From assembly GCF_040939455.1 (NCBI RefSeq), contig NC_134117.1, forward strand, positions 64,812,501-64,876,500: a DNA stretch of 64,000 bases. The letters run 5' to 3'. The stretch comes from Microcebus murinus (Eukaryota > Chordata > Mammalia > Primates > Cheirogaleidae). This document shows positions 1-12,271 of this stretch, piece after piece. The position numbers and the translations under genes are program-made. Position 1 is the stretch's first letter; every line of letters starts with the position of its first letter. The notes under the pieces are model-generated. The model made no database searches and was not told the DNA's origin. It saw nothing but the letters and a program-made list of their open reading frames with translations.

Positions 1-249
1 GGCATACTGGAGTATAGTCCCATGTGGAGAACACAAAGCCTTGGTTAGGCCAGAAAAGACCCATCTCAATGTCCTCCCAGGTTTCCTGAACACCTCTCCA
101 CTCGATCTCTTTATCTATCCTTGTCTGGGCCTGAAAGAGCTACTGTATTTTTCAGAGTAGGTCAGATTACAATGCAGAAAAAATGATAATGGATATTTTT
201 TGCATTGCTATTGAGGTGATAAAACTTAAAGGCTCAAGAAATTAAAAAG
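1..249. other. Unassigned sequence
   Basis: No repeat family, long open frame or RNA gene is recognisable. It may be a further 5' part of the L1M element that follows, but I cannot show that. Confidence 0.3.
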
Positions 250-1124
250 ATGAAGAAAAGACGTCTGGGTTCAGCTCCCACATGTAAAGAACACAAGTAT
301 TGTTACTTCTGTTCTTACAATAAGAGAGAGCTGGGCAAAGTGAAAATCAATTATTATTTTATCATTGTTTTAAACTGTAAGAGAATAGACATCACAGGGC
401 AAACCATCACCCCAAATTCTGGGGAGTCAGGCACATCCAGAAAGATACAACATCCCAGATTTGCTTACTTGGAGCAGGTGCCACCCGAAGCCGAAGGCAG
501 CAGGGATGCCTTATTGCCACCATGCTGCAGGCTGAGTGGAACTAGCAGGAAATGGCTCCTGAGAACTGGGGTCATGGGGGACCCTCACACTTTCACACCA
601 TTACTTTGGAATCCCTGCCATGTTCCCACAGGTGAGATCTAAGAAAGATCCCCCTGTGGCACTGGCAGGGGAGGGGAAGGGTAATCATTGTGACACCCAC
701 CCAGTCACTTTTCCCTCACAAACGCCTAGGGTGCAAGGGTATTGGATTTGAACCAGAGGGAAATTCTGAATTTTCTTCCCAGGTAGAGGAAGGGAACTCT
801 GCCCCACTTCATCCAGCTCCATCCTCCCTGTCTCACTTGAGAAAAAATAAATAAATATAAATTAAAAATAAAAGACAAAGTCAACAGGAAAAAAGGCTTT
901 AAGAAAATAGACTGAGAATGCTGTACTCAGGAAAAGGACTTGGGGACAGTCTTTTCTTTGCAATTTCAACATGAATTACATGATATTTCAGTATGAAGGA
1001 AAAAAGCTCTACCCCTGGAAGGGGACAGAAACACATCTGAAGGCAATTCTCCAAGACACAGATCTGCTAAAAGGCAGACTAAATCAGAAGGTTGTTGATT
1101 ACCCCTAGTATATATCATAAACAA
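250..1124 (+). repeat. L1M 5' UTR-like sequence
   Basis: This GC-richer block reads like the 5' UTR of an old mammalian L1 (L1MC/ME type). Recognisable phrases are 'ggggagtcaggcacatccag', 'ccctcacactttcacacca', 'caggtagaggaagggaactc' and, further on, 'cccctggaaggggacag'. It is followed in the same direction by L1 ORF1, ORF2 and 3' UTR relics, so the block to 5770 is best read as one decayed + strand element. The 130-codon open frame at 250-642 lies inside this UTR and resembles no protein I know. The exact 5' limit is uncertain. Confidence 0.5.
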
Positions 1125-1278
1125 TATGATTTTATATATACATAAATATAAATTATATACACACACACCATTATATGTACATTATAGTGTATATATACAT
1201 ATACAAAAAACTCATACATGCATTAAGTTATATATACATATATGTGTGTAGAATATATGACAATGAAGACTATATATA

Positions 1279-1309
<31 letters not shown>

Positions 1310-1313
1310 GGTG
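1125..1313. repeat. AT/TG-rich low-complexity and microsatellite
   Basis: Alternating TA, TATG and TG runs. The cleanest part is at about 1270-1310, where (TA)n and (TG)n alternate. It sits inside the L1M relic. Confidence 0.85.
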
Positions 1314-1793
1314 AGAGAGATCATACCCCTCCTTTTTCATATGCTATCAACATGGTAATGAGCCTACAGTGAGATCACTGGTGGGTTACAAGTGAAAGAG
1401 CTGAAAACACAGACTCGCTGTGAAGAGGAGCACAAAGAGAAGTCCCAAAGCCAAAACAAAATGAAGAAAAACAAACTCACCATGGAAATTAGCAAAATAT
1501 TGTGCTTAAAGTTATACAAAATAAACCCCCAAACAAAAACTAAACACAGCCCAATTCCTGGCCCAATTAATATAAATCCTTATACTAAAAGCCTATTTAC
1601 TTCTGTTCATATTACCTTATGAAATATGTCCGGTTTTCAACAAAAACATTACAAGGCATAACAAGAGGTAAGAAAAACCGGTTTAAAGGGGCAAAACAAT
1701 CATCAAAACTATACGCAGATATGACATAGATGTTGCAATTATCAGATAAGGTATTTGGAGTAACTATGATTAATGTGTTAAGGGCCCTAAGGT

Positions 1794-1809
1794 AAAAGTA
1801 GACTACATG
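1794..1809. other. Target-site duplication, left copy (Alu)
   Basis: The 16-mer aaaagtagactacatg directly precedes the Alu. The same 16 bases recur at 2159-2174 after the poly-A. This identical pair is a direct mark of L1-mediated (target-primed) insertion. Confidence 0.92.
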
Positions 1810-2122
1810 GGCCGGGCACGGTGGCTCACGCCTGTAATCCTAGCTCTCTGGGAGGCCGAGGCGGGCGGATTGCTCGAGGTCAGGAGTTCGAAACCAGCCT
1901 GAGCAAGAGCGAGACCCCGTCTCTACTATAAATAGAAAGAAATTAATTGGCCAACTAATATATACAAAAAATTAGCCGGGCATGGTGGTGAATGCCTGTA
2001 GTCCCAGCTACTTGGGAGGCTGAGGCAGGAGGATTGCTTGAGCCAGGAGTTTGAGGTTGCTGTGAGCTAGGCTGACGCCACGGCACTCACTCTAGCCTGG
2101 GCAACAAAGCGGGACTCTGTCT

Positions 2123-2158
<36 letters not shown>
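1810..2158 (+). mobile_element. Lemur-type Alu SINE
   Basis: Full-length dimeric, 7SL-derived Alu beginning 'ggccgggcacggtggctcac' and ending in an A tract of more than 35 bases. The inter-arm linker contains 'aattaattggccaactaata', and the right arm reads 'gctgtgagctaggctgacgc', both typical of strepsirrhine Alus. The pol III A box (ggctcacgcctg) and B box (ggttcgaaacc-like, here 'gagttcgaaaccag') are still visible. Several CpGs remain, the A tail is long and the target-site duplication is perfect, so this is one of the youngest insertions in the window. Confidence 0.95.
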
Positions 2159-2165
<7 letters not shown>

Positions 2166-2174
2166 GACTACATG
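2159..2174. other. Target-site duplication, right copy (Alu)
   Basis: Identical 16-mer to 1794-1809. It follows the Alu poly-A directly and then continues into L1M ORF1 sequence. Confidence 0.92.
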
Positions 2175-2660
2175 CAAGACCAGAGGAGTAATGTCAGCAG
2201 AGATATGCAAACTATAACAAAAATCGAAAGGACATGTTAGAAATCAAGAACAAGATCACAGAAATGAAGAAAATCTCGAAGGAACTGGGAGGGGGGTGCC
2301 CTTAGCTACAGAAGAACAAGGAATCATAAAACATTTCAAGGAAAAAATAATTATAATGAATTACAATAGATTCAAACAATGATAGGTAAAGTGAAACATT
2401 TTAACTGTTGAAAAGAAAAACAAACAACCCCTGCCAACCGGGAATTCTATGTCCACCAAAAGTATCCTTTGACAGTAAAGGAGAAATAAAAACTTTCTCA
2501 ACAACAGAAATTGAGGATATATTGCTTGTAGAACATTCTTGAAAGAATTCGCAAAAGAAGTTCTTCAGGCAGAAGGAAATGATATAGGCCAGAAATCTGT
2601 ATTTATATAAAGAAAAGAAGAGTATCAGGAAAGGAATACATAAAATAATATAATTTATTT

Positions 2661-4080
2661 TATTTTATTTTTCTTAGTGTTTATTGAGGTGAAAGATAAC
2701 TGCAATAGTAACAATATATTGGTTCATATAAAAAGCATGTAAAATAATATGAGGCAATTGAAATGAATGATAGCAATACCATAAGAAATGGGAGAGAGGA
2801 ATATTTTTTTACAAGATCCTGCACACCACAGGAAGCAGTATGATGTTATTTGAAGGAATATCTAGATCAGTTAAAAAGATATAGTAGAAAATGTAGACCA
2901 CCATTAAAAAACAAATGTTAAAAAGGAGTACAATTGATATGCTAAGGAATGGCATAAAGTGAGATTGTATAGAATGCTCATTTTAAACCAGAAAAGAAGA
3001 AAAAGAGAGGGGGAAAAATATAGTAAATAGAAAAATAATTACAAATATAGTAGATATAAATCCAAATATATGATTAATTACCTTAAATATGAATGGTCCG
3101 AATATACCAATTAAAGAAAGAGACTATCAGAGTGGGCAAAAAAAATCCAACTATATGTTTTCTATAAGAAACTCAATTTAAATATTAAGACTCTCATAGT
3201 TTAAAAAGAGTAATATACAATGCTAATACTAATCAAAAGAAAGCTGGAGTAGGTAAATTAATTTCAAAACAGCAAACTTTGGAACATGTAAAATTATCAG
3301 GAATAAAGGAGAGCATTATGCAATAATAAAGGAATCAATTATGGAAGACATAACAATCCTAAATTTTTACTCATGTAACAACAGAGCATCAATTTACAAG
3401 AGGCAAAAATAATAGAATTAATTAAAAAATAGATAAACCTACCATTATAGTATTATATTATATATTATACTATTATAGATATCAACACCCATATCTCAGT
3501 AATACATAGATAAAGTAGGCAGAAAATTAGTAAGGCTATAGATGACCTGAATATCACTATCAATCAACTTGATAAAATTGACATTTATAGAACACCTCAT
3601 CAAAAAAAAGTAGAATATACATTCTACTCAAGCATTCTGGTTCATAAAACACTCCTTAACTAACTTAAAAAATAATATAAATCATTCACATATCAGCCTA
3701 TCATAGAATTAAACTAGAAATCAACAACAAAAAAGCTAAAAAAATCAAAATATTGTAAATTAAAGGACACGCTTCTAAATCTATGGGTAAAAGAAGGCAT
3801 CTCAACAGAACTTAAAAAATATATTTAATAAATAAAAATGGCATAATTTATCAAATTTTGGGGGATGCGGCTAAAGCAGTGCTTAGATAGATTATATAGT
3901 ATTAAGTGCATATAGTAGAAAAAAGGAAATCTCTAAAATCAATAATCTAAACTGCTACTTTTTAAATTATGGAAAGACAAATTAAAGCAAGCAGAAGTAA
4001 AGGAAATGATAAAAATTAGGGCTGAAATCAATAAATTGAAAAGGAGAAAGCAACAGAGAAAGTAAACACGTATAGGATCC
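2661..4080 (+). pseudogene. L1M inter-ORF region and ORF2 endonuclease relic
   Basis: Continuation of the same L1M. The inter-ORF spacer is followed by the apurinic-endonuclease-like part of ORF2. Recognisable phrases include 'tccaaatatatgattaatta', 'agagtgggcaaaaaaaatcc', 'atcaatcaacttgataaaat' and 'gacatttatagaacacctca'. This domain would nick target DNA at TT/AAAA sites. It is riddled with stops. At about 4080 the sequence jumps to the ORF2 C-terminal part, so the reverse-transcriptase core is missing. Confidence 0.6.
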
Positions 4081-4860
4081 AGCTGTACACAGAAAACAAA
4101 ATACACATGAGAGAAATCAAAGACCTAAATAAATGAAGAGTCATTTCATGTTCATGGATTAGAATAATGAATATTGTTAAAATGCCAATTCTTCCCAATT
4201 TGATAAATTCAGTGCAATCATAATCAAAATCCCAGTAAATTTTGTATAGATATTGATGAATTGATTCAAAAATTTATATGAAAGGGCAAAACAACACACT
4301 ACAATTCTGAAAAAAAAGAACAAAATTGAAGTATTCATAATAGTCAAATTTAATTTACTGTAAGGCTGCAATAATCAAGATACCATGATATTGGTCAAAG
4401 ATAGATCTTTGAAACAGAAGAGAGCCTAGAAATAGACCTATAGAGTGTAATCAAATAATTTTTATAAAGATGCAAAGGCAATTGAAATATGACAATATTG
4501 TCAATAAATGGTGCTGAAAAAGTGGATGCCTATATTTTAAAAAAGAAAAACCTTTATACAGACTTCACAACTTCTAAAATATTAACTCAAAATGTACCAT
4601 AGACTTAAAGATAAAATGAAAAATAATAAAAAAATTTTAAGAAAATATACACAAAAATATGCATGATTTTGGGTTTTGTGATGAGTTCTAAAATACTTCA
4701 CCAAAAGGACTATCTACAAAAGAAAAAATAAGTTGAACATCATTAAAATTAAATACTTCTGCCCTGTGAAATGCATTGTTGAGATATACAGATGATAAAA
4801 AGAATATGGAACAATGTTCAACGTCGTTTGTCATCAGGGAAATGATCTGTTCATTGAGAG
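4081..4860 (+). pseudogene. L1M ORF2 C-terminal relic
   Basis: After the internal deletion the sequence reads as the last third of ORF2: 'gttcatggattagaataatg', 'attgttaaaatgccaattct', 'aaatggtgctgaaaaagtgg' and 'tcatcagggaaatgatctg'. It is non-coding now, with frequent stops in all frames. Confidence 0.65.
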
Positions 4861-5770
4861 GTTCTAGAAGCAATGATATCCCTGTAAGGGGTAAGTGTAA
4901 GCACATTCAGCACTAGCACTGAGATCTTGGTTTGTAATGCCAATTCTCCAATAAAAGTGCTCATGATTCTTGAGAGAAATTATTGATTACAGGGCTGGGA
5001 CAGGGACTGCACAGCATAAACCTGGAACATCTCGTCATGCCAGAAAGTGAGGAAACACTCAAAAAATAAAAAGATGATATTAGGTCAAGGGGACATAGAT
5101 GCCAAATTGAATGATCTTCCAATGGCCAAAGCTATAACAATTTGGGCAGCACAATAAATGAAGTGCTGAAATGATTATAACCCAAAGTAAAAAATAAATG
5201 TCCATTATTCCACACTGATAGGAATAAATAAATTGGAAGAAGAGATCATTTTCTGAAACACAAGAAGTCCAATTAATTTGCTCGAATTTTCCACCCTCAA
5301 AGAGATAGAGTATAATTTTCTGTCTCTTACATATGAGCTACATGTTGTGACTTGATTTCTGAAAGTACACTATGGAAAGGACGTAAATGAAAATCTAACT
5401 CTAGAGCAATGAGTTCTCACAAACACTATCTTAGCCAGGTAATCCTGTTTCACGTCATCTGTGATAAAGTGAGGTTGATAGCATGGACCCTTAAAAAAAT
5501 GCTGCCTTCAGAATGAAACTTCACATTTGTGGTCTTTCTCTCCAAAACCAATAACTCGAGTCTAAGCATGCAAAAACATCAGATAAACTCAAATTGAGAG
5601 ACATTACAAAATACTTGACCAATAGTCTACAAAGTTATCAAGCTCTGCAAGAACAAGGGAAGTCTGAGAAACTTTCACAGCACAATATAGCTTGAGGATA
5701 TATGCTAATAAAGGTAACGGGGTATCCTAAAGTGAACTCTGGAACAGAAAAATGATATTGGGAGGAAAGT
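4861..5770 (+). repeat. L1M 3' UTR
   Basis: Weakly conserved L1ME/L1MD-like 3' untranslated sequence. The clearest stretch is 5600-5765 ('caaaatacttgaccaatagt', 'ggaagtctgagaaactttca', 'ggggtatcctaaagtgaact', 'ctggaacagaaaaatgatat'). This matches the usual old-L1 3' tail in order and orientation and closes the element begun near 250. Confidence 0.55.
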
Positions 5771-7016
5771 AATAGAATCCAAATGGTGTGGAGATGATTC
5801 AATTACCAAAAAAAAAAAAAAAAAGCAAATAAAAAAATTGGAAGTTTTCTGAAGGAACATAAAACCAACATTATTACCTCTTATTGGGCTTCTAAATCCC
5901 AAGTGAATTTTAGAAGAGCTAAGAGCATATCCACAGGGTGAAGAAAGCCCTGGATTCTGAAAGTCTTTGTTAAGATCACACAGAAGCCCAATTACTGTTT
6001 CGAGGGAGTTCTCTCCCAGTGGAGTTTAAGAAAACATCAAAGACTTTGAAAGATAGGTACTAATTGACTAGATATCCTAATGATGTGGAAATCAAGAAAA
6101 ATTTTCTTCTTTCTTCCTCCATCTAAATTCTTTCACTAAGATAATATCATTTTACCTGGAAATAGTAATGCATCTTCAGATGACAATATGTGCTGGGTTC
6201 TAATAATGTTATTTTGCTACAGATAAATTGCTTGGAAACTAAGAAATTGCTTACATTTCTAAATTTTATGGGTTTGACCCTGATGAATTTATGTTATTAT
6301 GTGGACTACTAATTTTTGAAAATTTGGAATTGGGACACATGAATAATTTAGAGTTAGATTAGTCTAACACTGGAAGATTTAGAAAAGCTCCCATAGATGT
6401 AGGGAACAGCACCTTCAGGTTGAAGCTGCTGAAGGTTCCACCAAGACACCTCACTAATCCTTCTGGCTCACATGGAGCTGAGTAAAAAGTTGTAAAGGAG
6501 GTTTGGGGATAATTTCAATTTTCTGCACAAGAAACAGACTTTGTTTGGGGGCTTTAATTTTGGTAGATTTGATAACGGTTACCTACACTGTTCCGATGTG
6601 AGCCAGTTCCACGTTGCAGGCGTTGCATCTCTGCTGTGCTATCACGTGGTGCTCACCACATAGCCCTTCACTGAGCAGGGCTGGACAGGAGCCTGACTGC
6701 AGATCTGAAACGAACAATAGAATGCTCAGTAAATATTTAGCCAGCTTAGAGTGCAGTCTTGGAATTAATTTAAATATTGGCGGTCTGACATATTTTGTAT
6801 CTTTCCATCTTACTAGTTCCAGAAGATATAAATGAACACGTGTTACACATCGGGTGGGGGATGGGAGGTGGGGGTGGGGAGAGCCTGGATTCTGATATCT
6901 CTTCCCGTTCATAGTCAGCTGATCCTCTGGCTCATTTTAGACTTGAAATATTGAAACTGGTGAGCTAAGAGAAATGAAAGCAATAAAATAAGGTAACAAG
7001 AAGAATAATTTTTGAA
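5771..7016. other. Unassigned sequence
   Basis: AT-rich sequence with an A tract at about 5809-5824. I recognise no repeat family. Two overlapping short open frames at 6583-6912 (-) and 6614-6835 (+) resemble nothing known and lack any exon context. Confidence 0.4.
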
Positions 7017-7233
7017 AGACTGCCTGGATTCAAATATTCTCATATTTACCAGTTGTGTGACCTTGGGTAAATCATTTAATCTTGCTAAATCCTATTTTAT
7101 CATCTTTAAAATGGTCATATATATATATATGTAGTAGCACTCACATCAAAGGATTATTGTCAAAGTAAAATAGTGTAATATATGAAACTATGTATCCTAG
7201 TGTCTTACACATAGTGTCAGTCTTAGCTACCAT
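7017..7233 (+). mobile_element. MIR SINE
   Basis: Ancient tRNA-derived SINE. Core phrases are present in order: 'gactgcctggattcaaat', 'agttgtgtgaccttgggtaa', 'catctttaaaatggtcat', then 'tcacatcaaaggattattgt' and 'tgtcttacacatagtgtcag'. A short TA microsatellite at 7118-7133 has expanded inside it. Confidence 0.85.
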
Positions 7234-7249
7234 CTTCTTCATTATTTTC
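7234..7249. other. Target-site duplication, left copy (Alu)
   Basis: The 16-mer cttcttcattattttc before the minus-strand Alu is repeated exactly at 7601-7616. Confidence 0.88.
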
Positions 7250-7600
<351 letters not shown>

Positions 7601-7616
7601 CTTCTTCATTATTTTC
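7601..7616. other. Target-site duplication, right copy (Alu)
   Basis: Exact copy of 7234-7249 immediately after the Alu 5' end. Confidence 0.88.
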
Positions 7617-8695
7617 AAGCACAGCAATCATGTACTTTAGTCATTCACTATTCATGTCTTATCCAACTTTTCTTACAACAGAATTATCCCAACTAATTTT
7701 TTGCATGGCACACCCATGACTTTGTGTTTATCGCTGTTTCCCCAACCCTTCAAAGTTTACAAGCTCTACAAGTTTGTGTTTCCATATGAAAATAGATCCT
7801 CCTCCTGTTGAATCCCATAACCCCTTCCTTCCTCCAGGTGCTTTTGATCTCACTGTATGGCTCATACTTTAAAGGACTTAGCAGGTCAGTATGTACTAGG
7901 TAAGGTTTTTGCCATGTTAACCTACCTCTTAGAAAATTACTGCAAAATATAAAATATTAATGTCAAAGCTACTCAAAAATTAAACTTTGTGTGCTTGCTC
8001 TTAGAATTGTGCAGGAATAACTCTGACAGTAAACTGTTGTTACCCAAACAAACAGTTAACATAAATTGTGCTGCAGCTCTGAGAAGTAGCTGAAACAAGA
8101 GTGTATGTTCTTGCTCATCTCTTTTCATTATTTGGCAAACAATCCCCTGAGCCCCCAGCTTTGGCTGGCGACAAAAGTGTGGCATGAGCTTATTTAAGGA
8201 TTTCTTTCTCTCTGTGTATCATGAAGACAGGATCTGAATAAGCTCAGTTTTAAGATTGGGTGAATCATCTGATCTTCCCACCCTTTCACTTGCCCTTTGA
8301 TTTTTCAGGTAAGAAAACTGAGTCTCAGAGACATGCAGTGACTATGTTGAATAGCGATGGCTGTTTTTCAAATTCATTCTTTCTCTACTCTCCCATTTCC
8401 CCAGGTTTTTCTCCCAAGCATCCTACCCTTATAGCATGCTTTTATGTGCCTAAGAACTAGCTGCTCCAAACATATGAAATGCACATTCTTCCTTTATCTT
8501 TCTTATGGTGCTCTCTATGTTTTCTCCCCTAATTCTTCTAAAAACCAAAAATGTCAGAATCACAGCAAAACTTCCCTTGAACCCACTAACCCCAATTACC
8601 CTATCTACAACGCATGTTATTATCATTATTGGTTTCTATGCCTTTGTTTCTGAATATATTATGCAATCTTTGATAAAAATTTCCATGTCTTTAAA
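7617..8695. other. Mostly unassigned; possible MIR trace
   Basis: No gene seen. About 8285-8345 contains 'gtaagaaaactgagtctcag', which resembles a minus-strand MIR core ('gaggaaactgaggctcagag'), but the match is too short to be firm. Overlapping short open frames in 8444-8705 are pyrimidine-rich chance frames. Confidence 0.35.
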
Positions 8696-9095
8696 GAATT
8701 TTTAAATTAGATTTTATTTTGTAGAGTAGTGTTAGGTTCACAGCAAAATTGAGCAGAAAGTACAGAGAGTGCCCATTTAATCCATTTCCCTCCCCACTCA
8801 ACCTTCCCACTATCAACATCTCCCACAGAGCAATACATTTCGTACAATTGATAAACCCATATTGACATATCATTATCACGCCAAGTTCATACTTTACATT
8901 GGGGCTCTCTCGGTGTTATCTTTGGATTTTGACAAATGTATAGTAAAATATATTTACAATTACAGTATTATAAAGAATAGTTACACTGCTATAAAAATTT
9001 TCTGCACTCCTCGGATTCATGCCTCCCTTCTCCAAAGCCCTAGAAACCAATGATTTTTTACTGTGTCCACAGTTTTGTTTTCTCAGTATATCATA
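8696..9095 (-). repeat. L1M 3' UTR fragment, reverse orientation
   Basis: Reverse-oriented 3' end of an old L1M. Phrases in + strand order are 'gttaggttcacagcaaaatt', 'gcagaaagtacagagagtgc', 'caattgataaacccatattg', 'catatcattatcacgccaag', 'gacaaatgtatagtaaaata' and 'ccaatgattttttactgtgt'. The L1 3' terminus is at the left (T-rich, about 8696-8720). A Tigger1 piece truncates it at about 9097. Confidence 0.7.
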
Positions 9096-9096
9096 T

Positions 9097-9382
9097 ATGG
9101 GTATACCTGTTATATTGTGCTTGCTTCATTGCACTTCACCAATATTACATTTTTTACATGGAGGGTTTATGGCAACCCTGTGTCAAGCAAGTCTGTTTGT
9201 GCCATTTTTCCAGTAGCATGTGCTCACTTCCTGTTTCTGTGTCACATTTTGGCAATTATTGCAATATTTCAAAATTTTCATTATTATCATATCTCTTATG
9301 ATAATTTGTGATAAGTGATCTTTGATGTTACTATTGTGATTGTTTGTGGGAGTCACAAATCCCACACATAGAAAGTGGTGAA
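9097..9382 (+). mobile_element. Tigger1-type DNA transposon end
   Basis: A terminal part of a Tigger1 (pogo-like, Tc1/mariner superfamily) transposon. It starts at the degraded terminal inverted repeat 'gggtatacctgttatattgt' and runs on with 'gcattttttacatggagggt'-like sequence, 'ggcaaccctgtgtcaagcaa', 'gccatttttccagtagcatg', 'tgtgtcacattttggcaatt' and 'tgatctttgatgttactatt'. This is the stretch between the inverted repeat and the transposase start. The rest is absent because a lemur L1 is inserted at the right edge. Confidence 0.8.
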
Positions 9383-9825
9383 CTTCACAACTGCAAAGAT
9401 GGGGAAGCAACCCAAGTGCCCATCAATACATGAGTGGATTCATGAAATGTGCATATGTGTACACTGGAGTTCTACTCAGCCACAAAAAAACCATGGTGAT
9501 CTAGCACCTCTTGTATTATCCTGGATAGAGCTGGAGCCCATTCTACTAAGCAAAGTATCACAAGAATGGGAAAAAAAGCACCACATGTACTCACCAGCAA
9601 ATTGGTATTAATTGATCAACACTTAAGTGCACATATAGTAATAACATTCATCAGGTGTCGGACAGTTGGGAGGAGGGCAGAGGGCATGGGTATATACACA
9701 CCTAATGAATGTGGTGTGCACTGTCTGGGGGATGGACACTCTTGAAGCTCTGACTTAGATGGGACAAAGGCAATATATGTAACCTAGATGTTTGTACGCC
9801 TGTAATATGCTGAAATAAAAAAAAA
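9383..9825 (+). mobile_element. 5'-truncated lemur L1 (ORF2 tail plus 3' UTR)
   Basis: Starts abruptly inside the end of ORF2 ('gcaaagatggggaagcaacc', 'cccatcaatacatgagtgga', 'ggagttctactcagccacaa'). It passes through the lemur-type 3' UTR ('gatcaacacttaagtgcaca', 'gtgtgcactgtctgggggat') and ends at the polyadenylation region 'taatatgctgaaataaaaaa'. A loosely matching flank pair (aaagtggtgaac at 9372-9383 and aaagtgaatac after the tail) may be an eroded target-site duplication. The short coding remnant has stops. Confidence 0.88.
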
Positions 9826-10429
9826 TTTAAAAGAATAATAAAGTGAATACTCAAAATAATCAACACTAACTTAAGTGACAACATTATCAATATACTAAAG
9901 TCCCATGTACCCCTCACTAATAGAATATGCCTATCTCACTGTTTTTTTCTCACTTTTAAACTTAATTCTAATTTTTTTTATTTGTAATTTCCTGGTTTTT
10001 CATGACAGTTTCTATAATTATATATATATATATATGCATATGTATGCATATATAATTAAACATCATATGGTTGATTTGAATGGTATTATATTGAAAGGGC
10101 CCATTGTCTTTTTATTGTTTCATTGTTGGAGTCCAGTACAAAGCCTCAGAAAGTAGAAATAGTAGGGGTTTTATTTGTTTTTTTTTCTTTAATTTGTTTT
10201 GGTGATATTTTTTGTCCATTCTTTTCAAAACCACTGGTTGTTGCTACTGTCTAGCAACACACCCTGCAAGATCTAGTCTAGACCTATCTCTCTGCTTAAA
10301 GTGGCACGTTTTTCTCCACTTTTCTAACAGTTAGCTTTCTTCATCTTACTAAAGGCTTATGATGTTAGCCAAAGTCCGGGATAGTGCACAAGAGGAAATA
10401 ATAATATATTTTCCTTGCACACTACAAGG
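9826..10429. other. Unassigned sequence with a TA microsatellite
   Basis: AT-rich. A (TA)n/(TATG)n run lies at about 10017-10058. No recognisable repeat or gene. Confidence 0.5.
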
Positions 10430-10840
10430 TTCATGGCTGATACCCTAATAACCCCAGATTAACAGGAGAAAAAAGAAATGTATCTAACCAAATTTGTACA
10501 TAACGCAGGACACTTCAACAATGAAGACCCAGAGAAAACTGTATTTATATGTAATGTCTGATGAAAGAAGTAGACAGTCATGGGGAAACATGATTGAATA
10601 AAAAGGGGTATGGTCTAGTGATAAGAAATTAGGGAGGACCCAGCAAGGCCTGTGTGTTTAGATTCCTTTCTCTATGACTGTATGATGTTCCTGTTTCCTG
10701 GGCATGGGGTTGGACACCTGTCATATGTGAGTCTTATGATCTACTTACAGGGAAGTTAGACCAGAAAAATCTTTTATGGACAGAAAAGCAGGAAAGGTCA
10801 GAGTGGCCTTCGATGTACCTTATTTTGGTGCATTGTATCC
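10430..10840 (+). repeat. LTR-like dispersed repeat, copy 1
   Basis: Diverged copy of a repeat seen again at 19545-20200 in the same orientation. Shared phrases in order: 'cagattaacaggagaaaaaa' (against 'caggttaataagagagaagc'), 'tgattgaataaaaaggggta' (against 'tgattggacaaaaaggaatg'), 'cagcaaggcctgtgtgttta' (against 'accaaggcctgtctgttcag') and 'tcttatgatctacttacagg' (against 'tcttatgacctactatcaaa'). Length and composition suggest an old retroviral or MaLR-type LTR, but I cannot name the family. Confidence 0.6.
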
Positions 10841-12225
10841 TACACCCCATCAGTAGTAAAAATGACACAAAGAAGAATATCAGGTAACTTGAATAGTAAT
10901 AGTCCAGTTTAAAAATTATTATTTTAGAATTTAGAAAGTGAGTTTTAAAATCTAGTTGCTATCAATCATGAGTGATGTTTTCTTGATCAAGCAGCGTGCC
11001 TTATTTGCAAAGGGAAATAAATAATATTTGCCTTACATAGTTACTATGAGTTTTAGTTTTTTAAGATAATATGATTCAATACACTGTCTAAGTTCTGAAG
11101 GGCAATATAATTATAGGCCCTTAAAAACAATTCTTAGGACCTGAAAAGGGTTTCAAAAGTATAGGTTAAACTGTAGCTAGTGTGAAGTTCATGATGCTAT
11201 TTGTTTAAATAATCATTTTCTTTTAAAAATAAATGCATATGGAAATTGATGCTGTATACTCAATATAGAGAAACAACATATATTAAAAGAAGCAGAGAAG
11301 TACTTACTAAAAAAGAATGTATATTTTATTATGTAATTTGCCTTCAGTTTTCAGATAGGTAATTGAAATAGAAAATATATTGGATTCTTTATTTTGTCTT
11401 TTCTAATTGAAAAAAAAATCATACAAATATGTCTGGAGAGACCTGATATAGCAACAGATGTCAAAAATTCCAGTAATTATAATACCTCCTTTTTTGTTAA
11501 TGTCATAATTATGCTTCATATAAAGCTAGACATTTTCTACTAATCTTCTTGTGATGCTTCATGTGCATTCCTACAATTTTAAAAATGTAGCAATATGTGA
11601 ATATTTGAAAGCATCTTTCACACTAAGATCAATTGTTTTGTTTCACAATAACAAGTAGCAGTGGAGGAGGAACCCAAATGCCAAAATTCTGAGCTCTTTC
11701 AGCTGGGATTTTGACTATTCCAATGCCACTGCAAACAAACTTATTCGAATAAAATTGTCCAATAAGGCTAGGAATGGGGTGTTGACAATGTATGTAAACA
11801 AAAATGACTGGTTTTTTCTCAGTCTAGTAACTATAAATTTAATTGAAATTTTTGTATTATTTTTTACATATTTATCAAGGCTAACTCCAAGTCATCGTTT
11901 TCTCACATTTGAACACAACTTTTGTTTCTGTCAGCATAATGACAACTGTGTGAATTCACCTTGTTGTTTTGTCAAAATACTTTGAGAGTGTTGCCGAAAA
12001 GCTGTTCGCCTAATAAAAAGCTTATTCCAGTGAGATCCTTCTACTCCCTGAAAATCTTATCCTTTACTAGATTTAAGTTTCTTTTTAAGTCTATGTCTGT
12101 AAAAATAATTTACAACATACTTAATTTAAATAATTTACATATCTCCTTGGGACTACTGTTTTGAAGAAGATTTAATTGAATTTATTATTTCTCTTGAGAA
12201 ATTTTATCTTCCTACCAAATGCTTA

Positions 12226-12271
<46 letters not shown>

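Larger units (their letters stand above)
1380..2660 (+). pseudogene. L1M ORF1 relic (split by Alu)
   Basis: Decayed first open frame of an L1M element. L1 ORF1 encodes a coiled-coil RNA-binding chaperone that coats L1 RNA. Characteristic phrases are 'aattatcagataaggtattt', 'taactatgattaatgtgtta' and 'gaaatcaagaacaagatcac', then the C-terminal part near 2440-2580 ('gaattctatgtccaccaaaa', 'aaggagaaataaaaactttc'). An Alu interrupts it at 1810-2158 and the two halves join cleanly when the Alu and one target-site copy are removed. Stops and frameshifts run throughout, so no protein is made. Confidence 0.65.

Noticed and set aside
250..642. 130-codon plus-strand open frame
   Set aside because: Lies in L1M 5' UTR-like sequence with no recognisable domain. 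Such frames are expected by chance in GC-richer UTRs.
8265..8345. MIR element as a firm call
   Set aside because: Only about 20 bases resemble the MIR core, so it is mentioned only as a trace.
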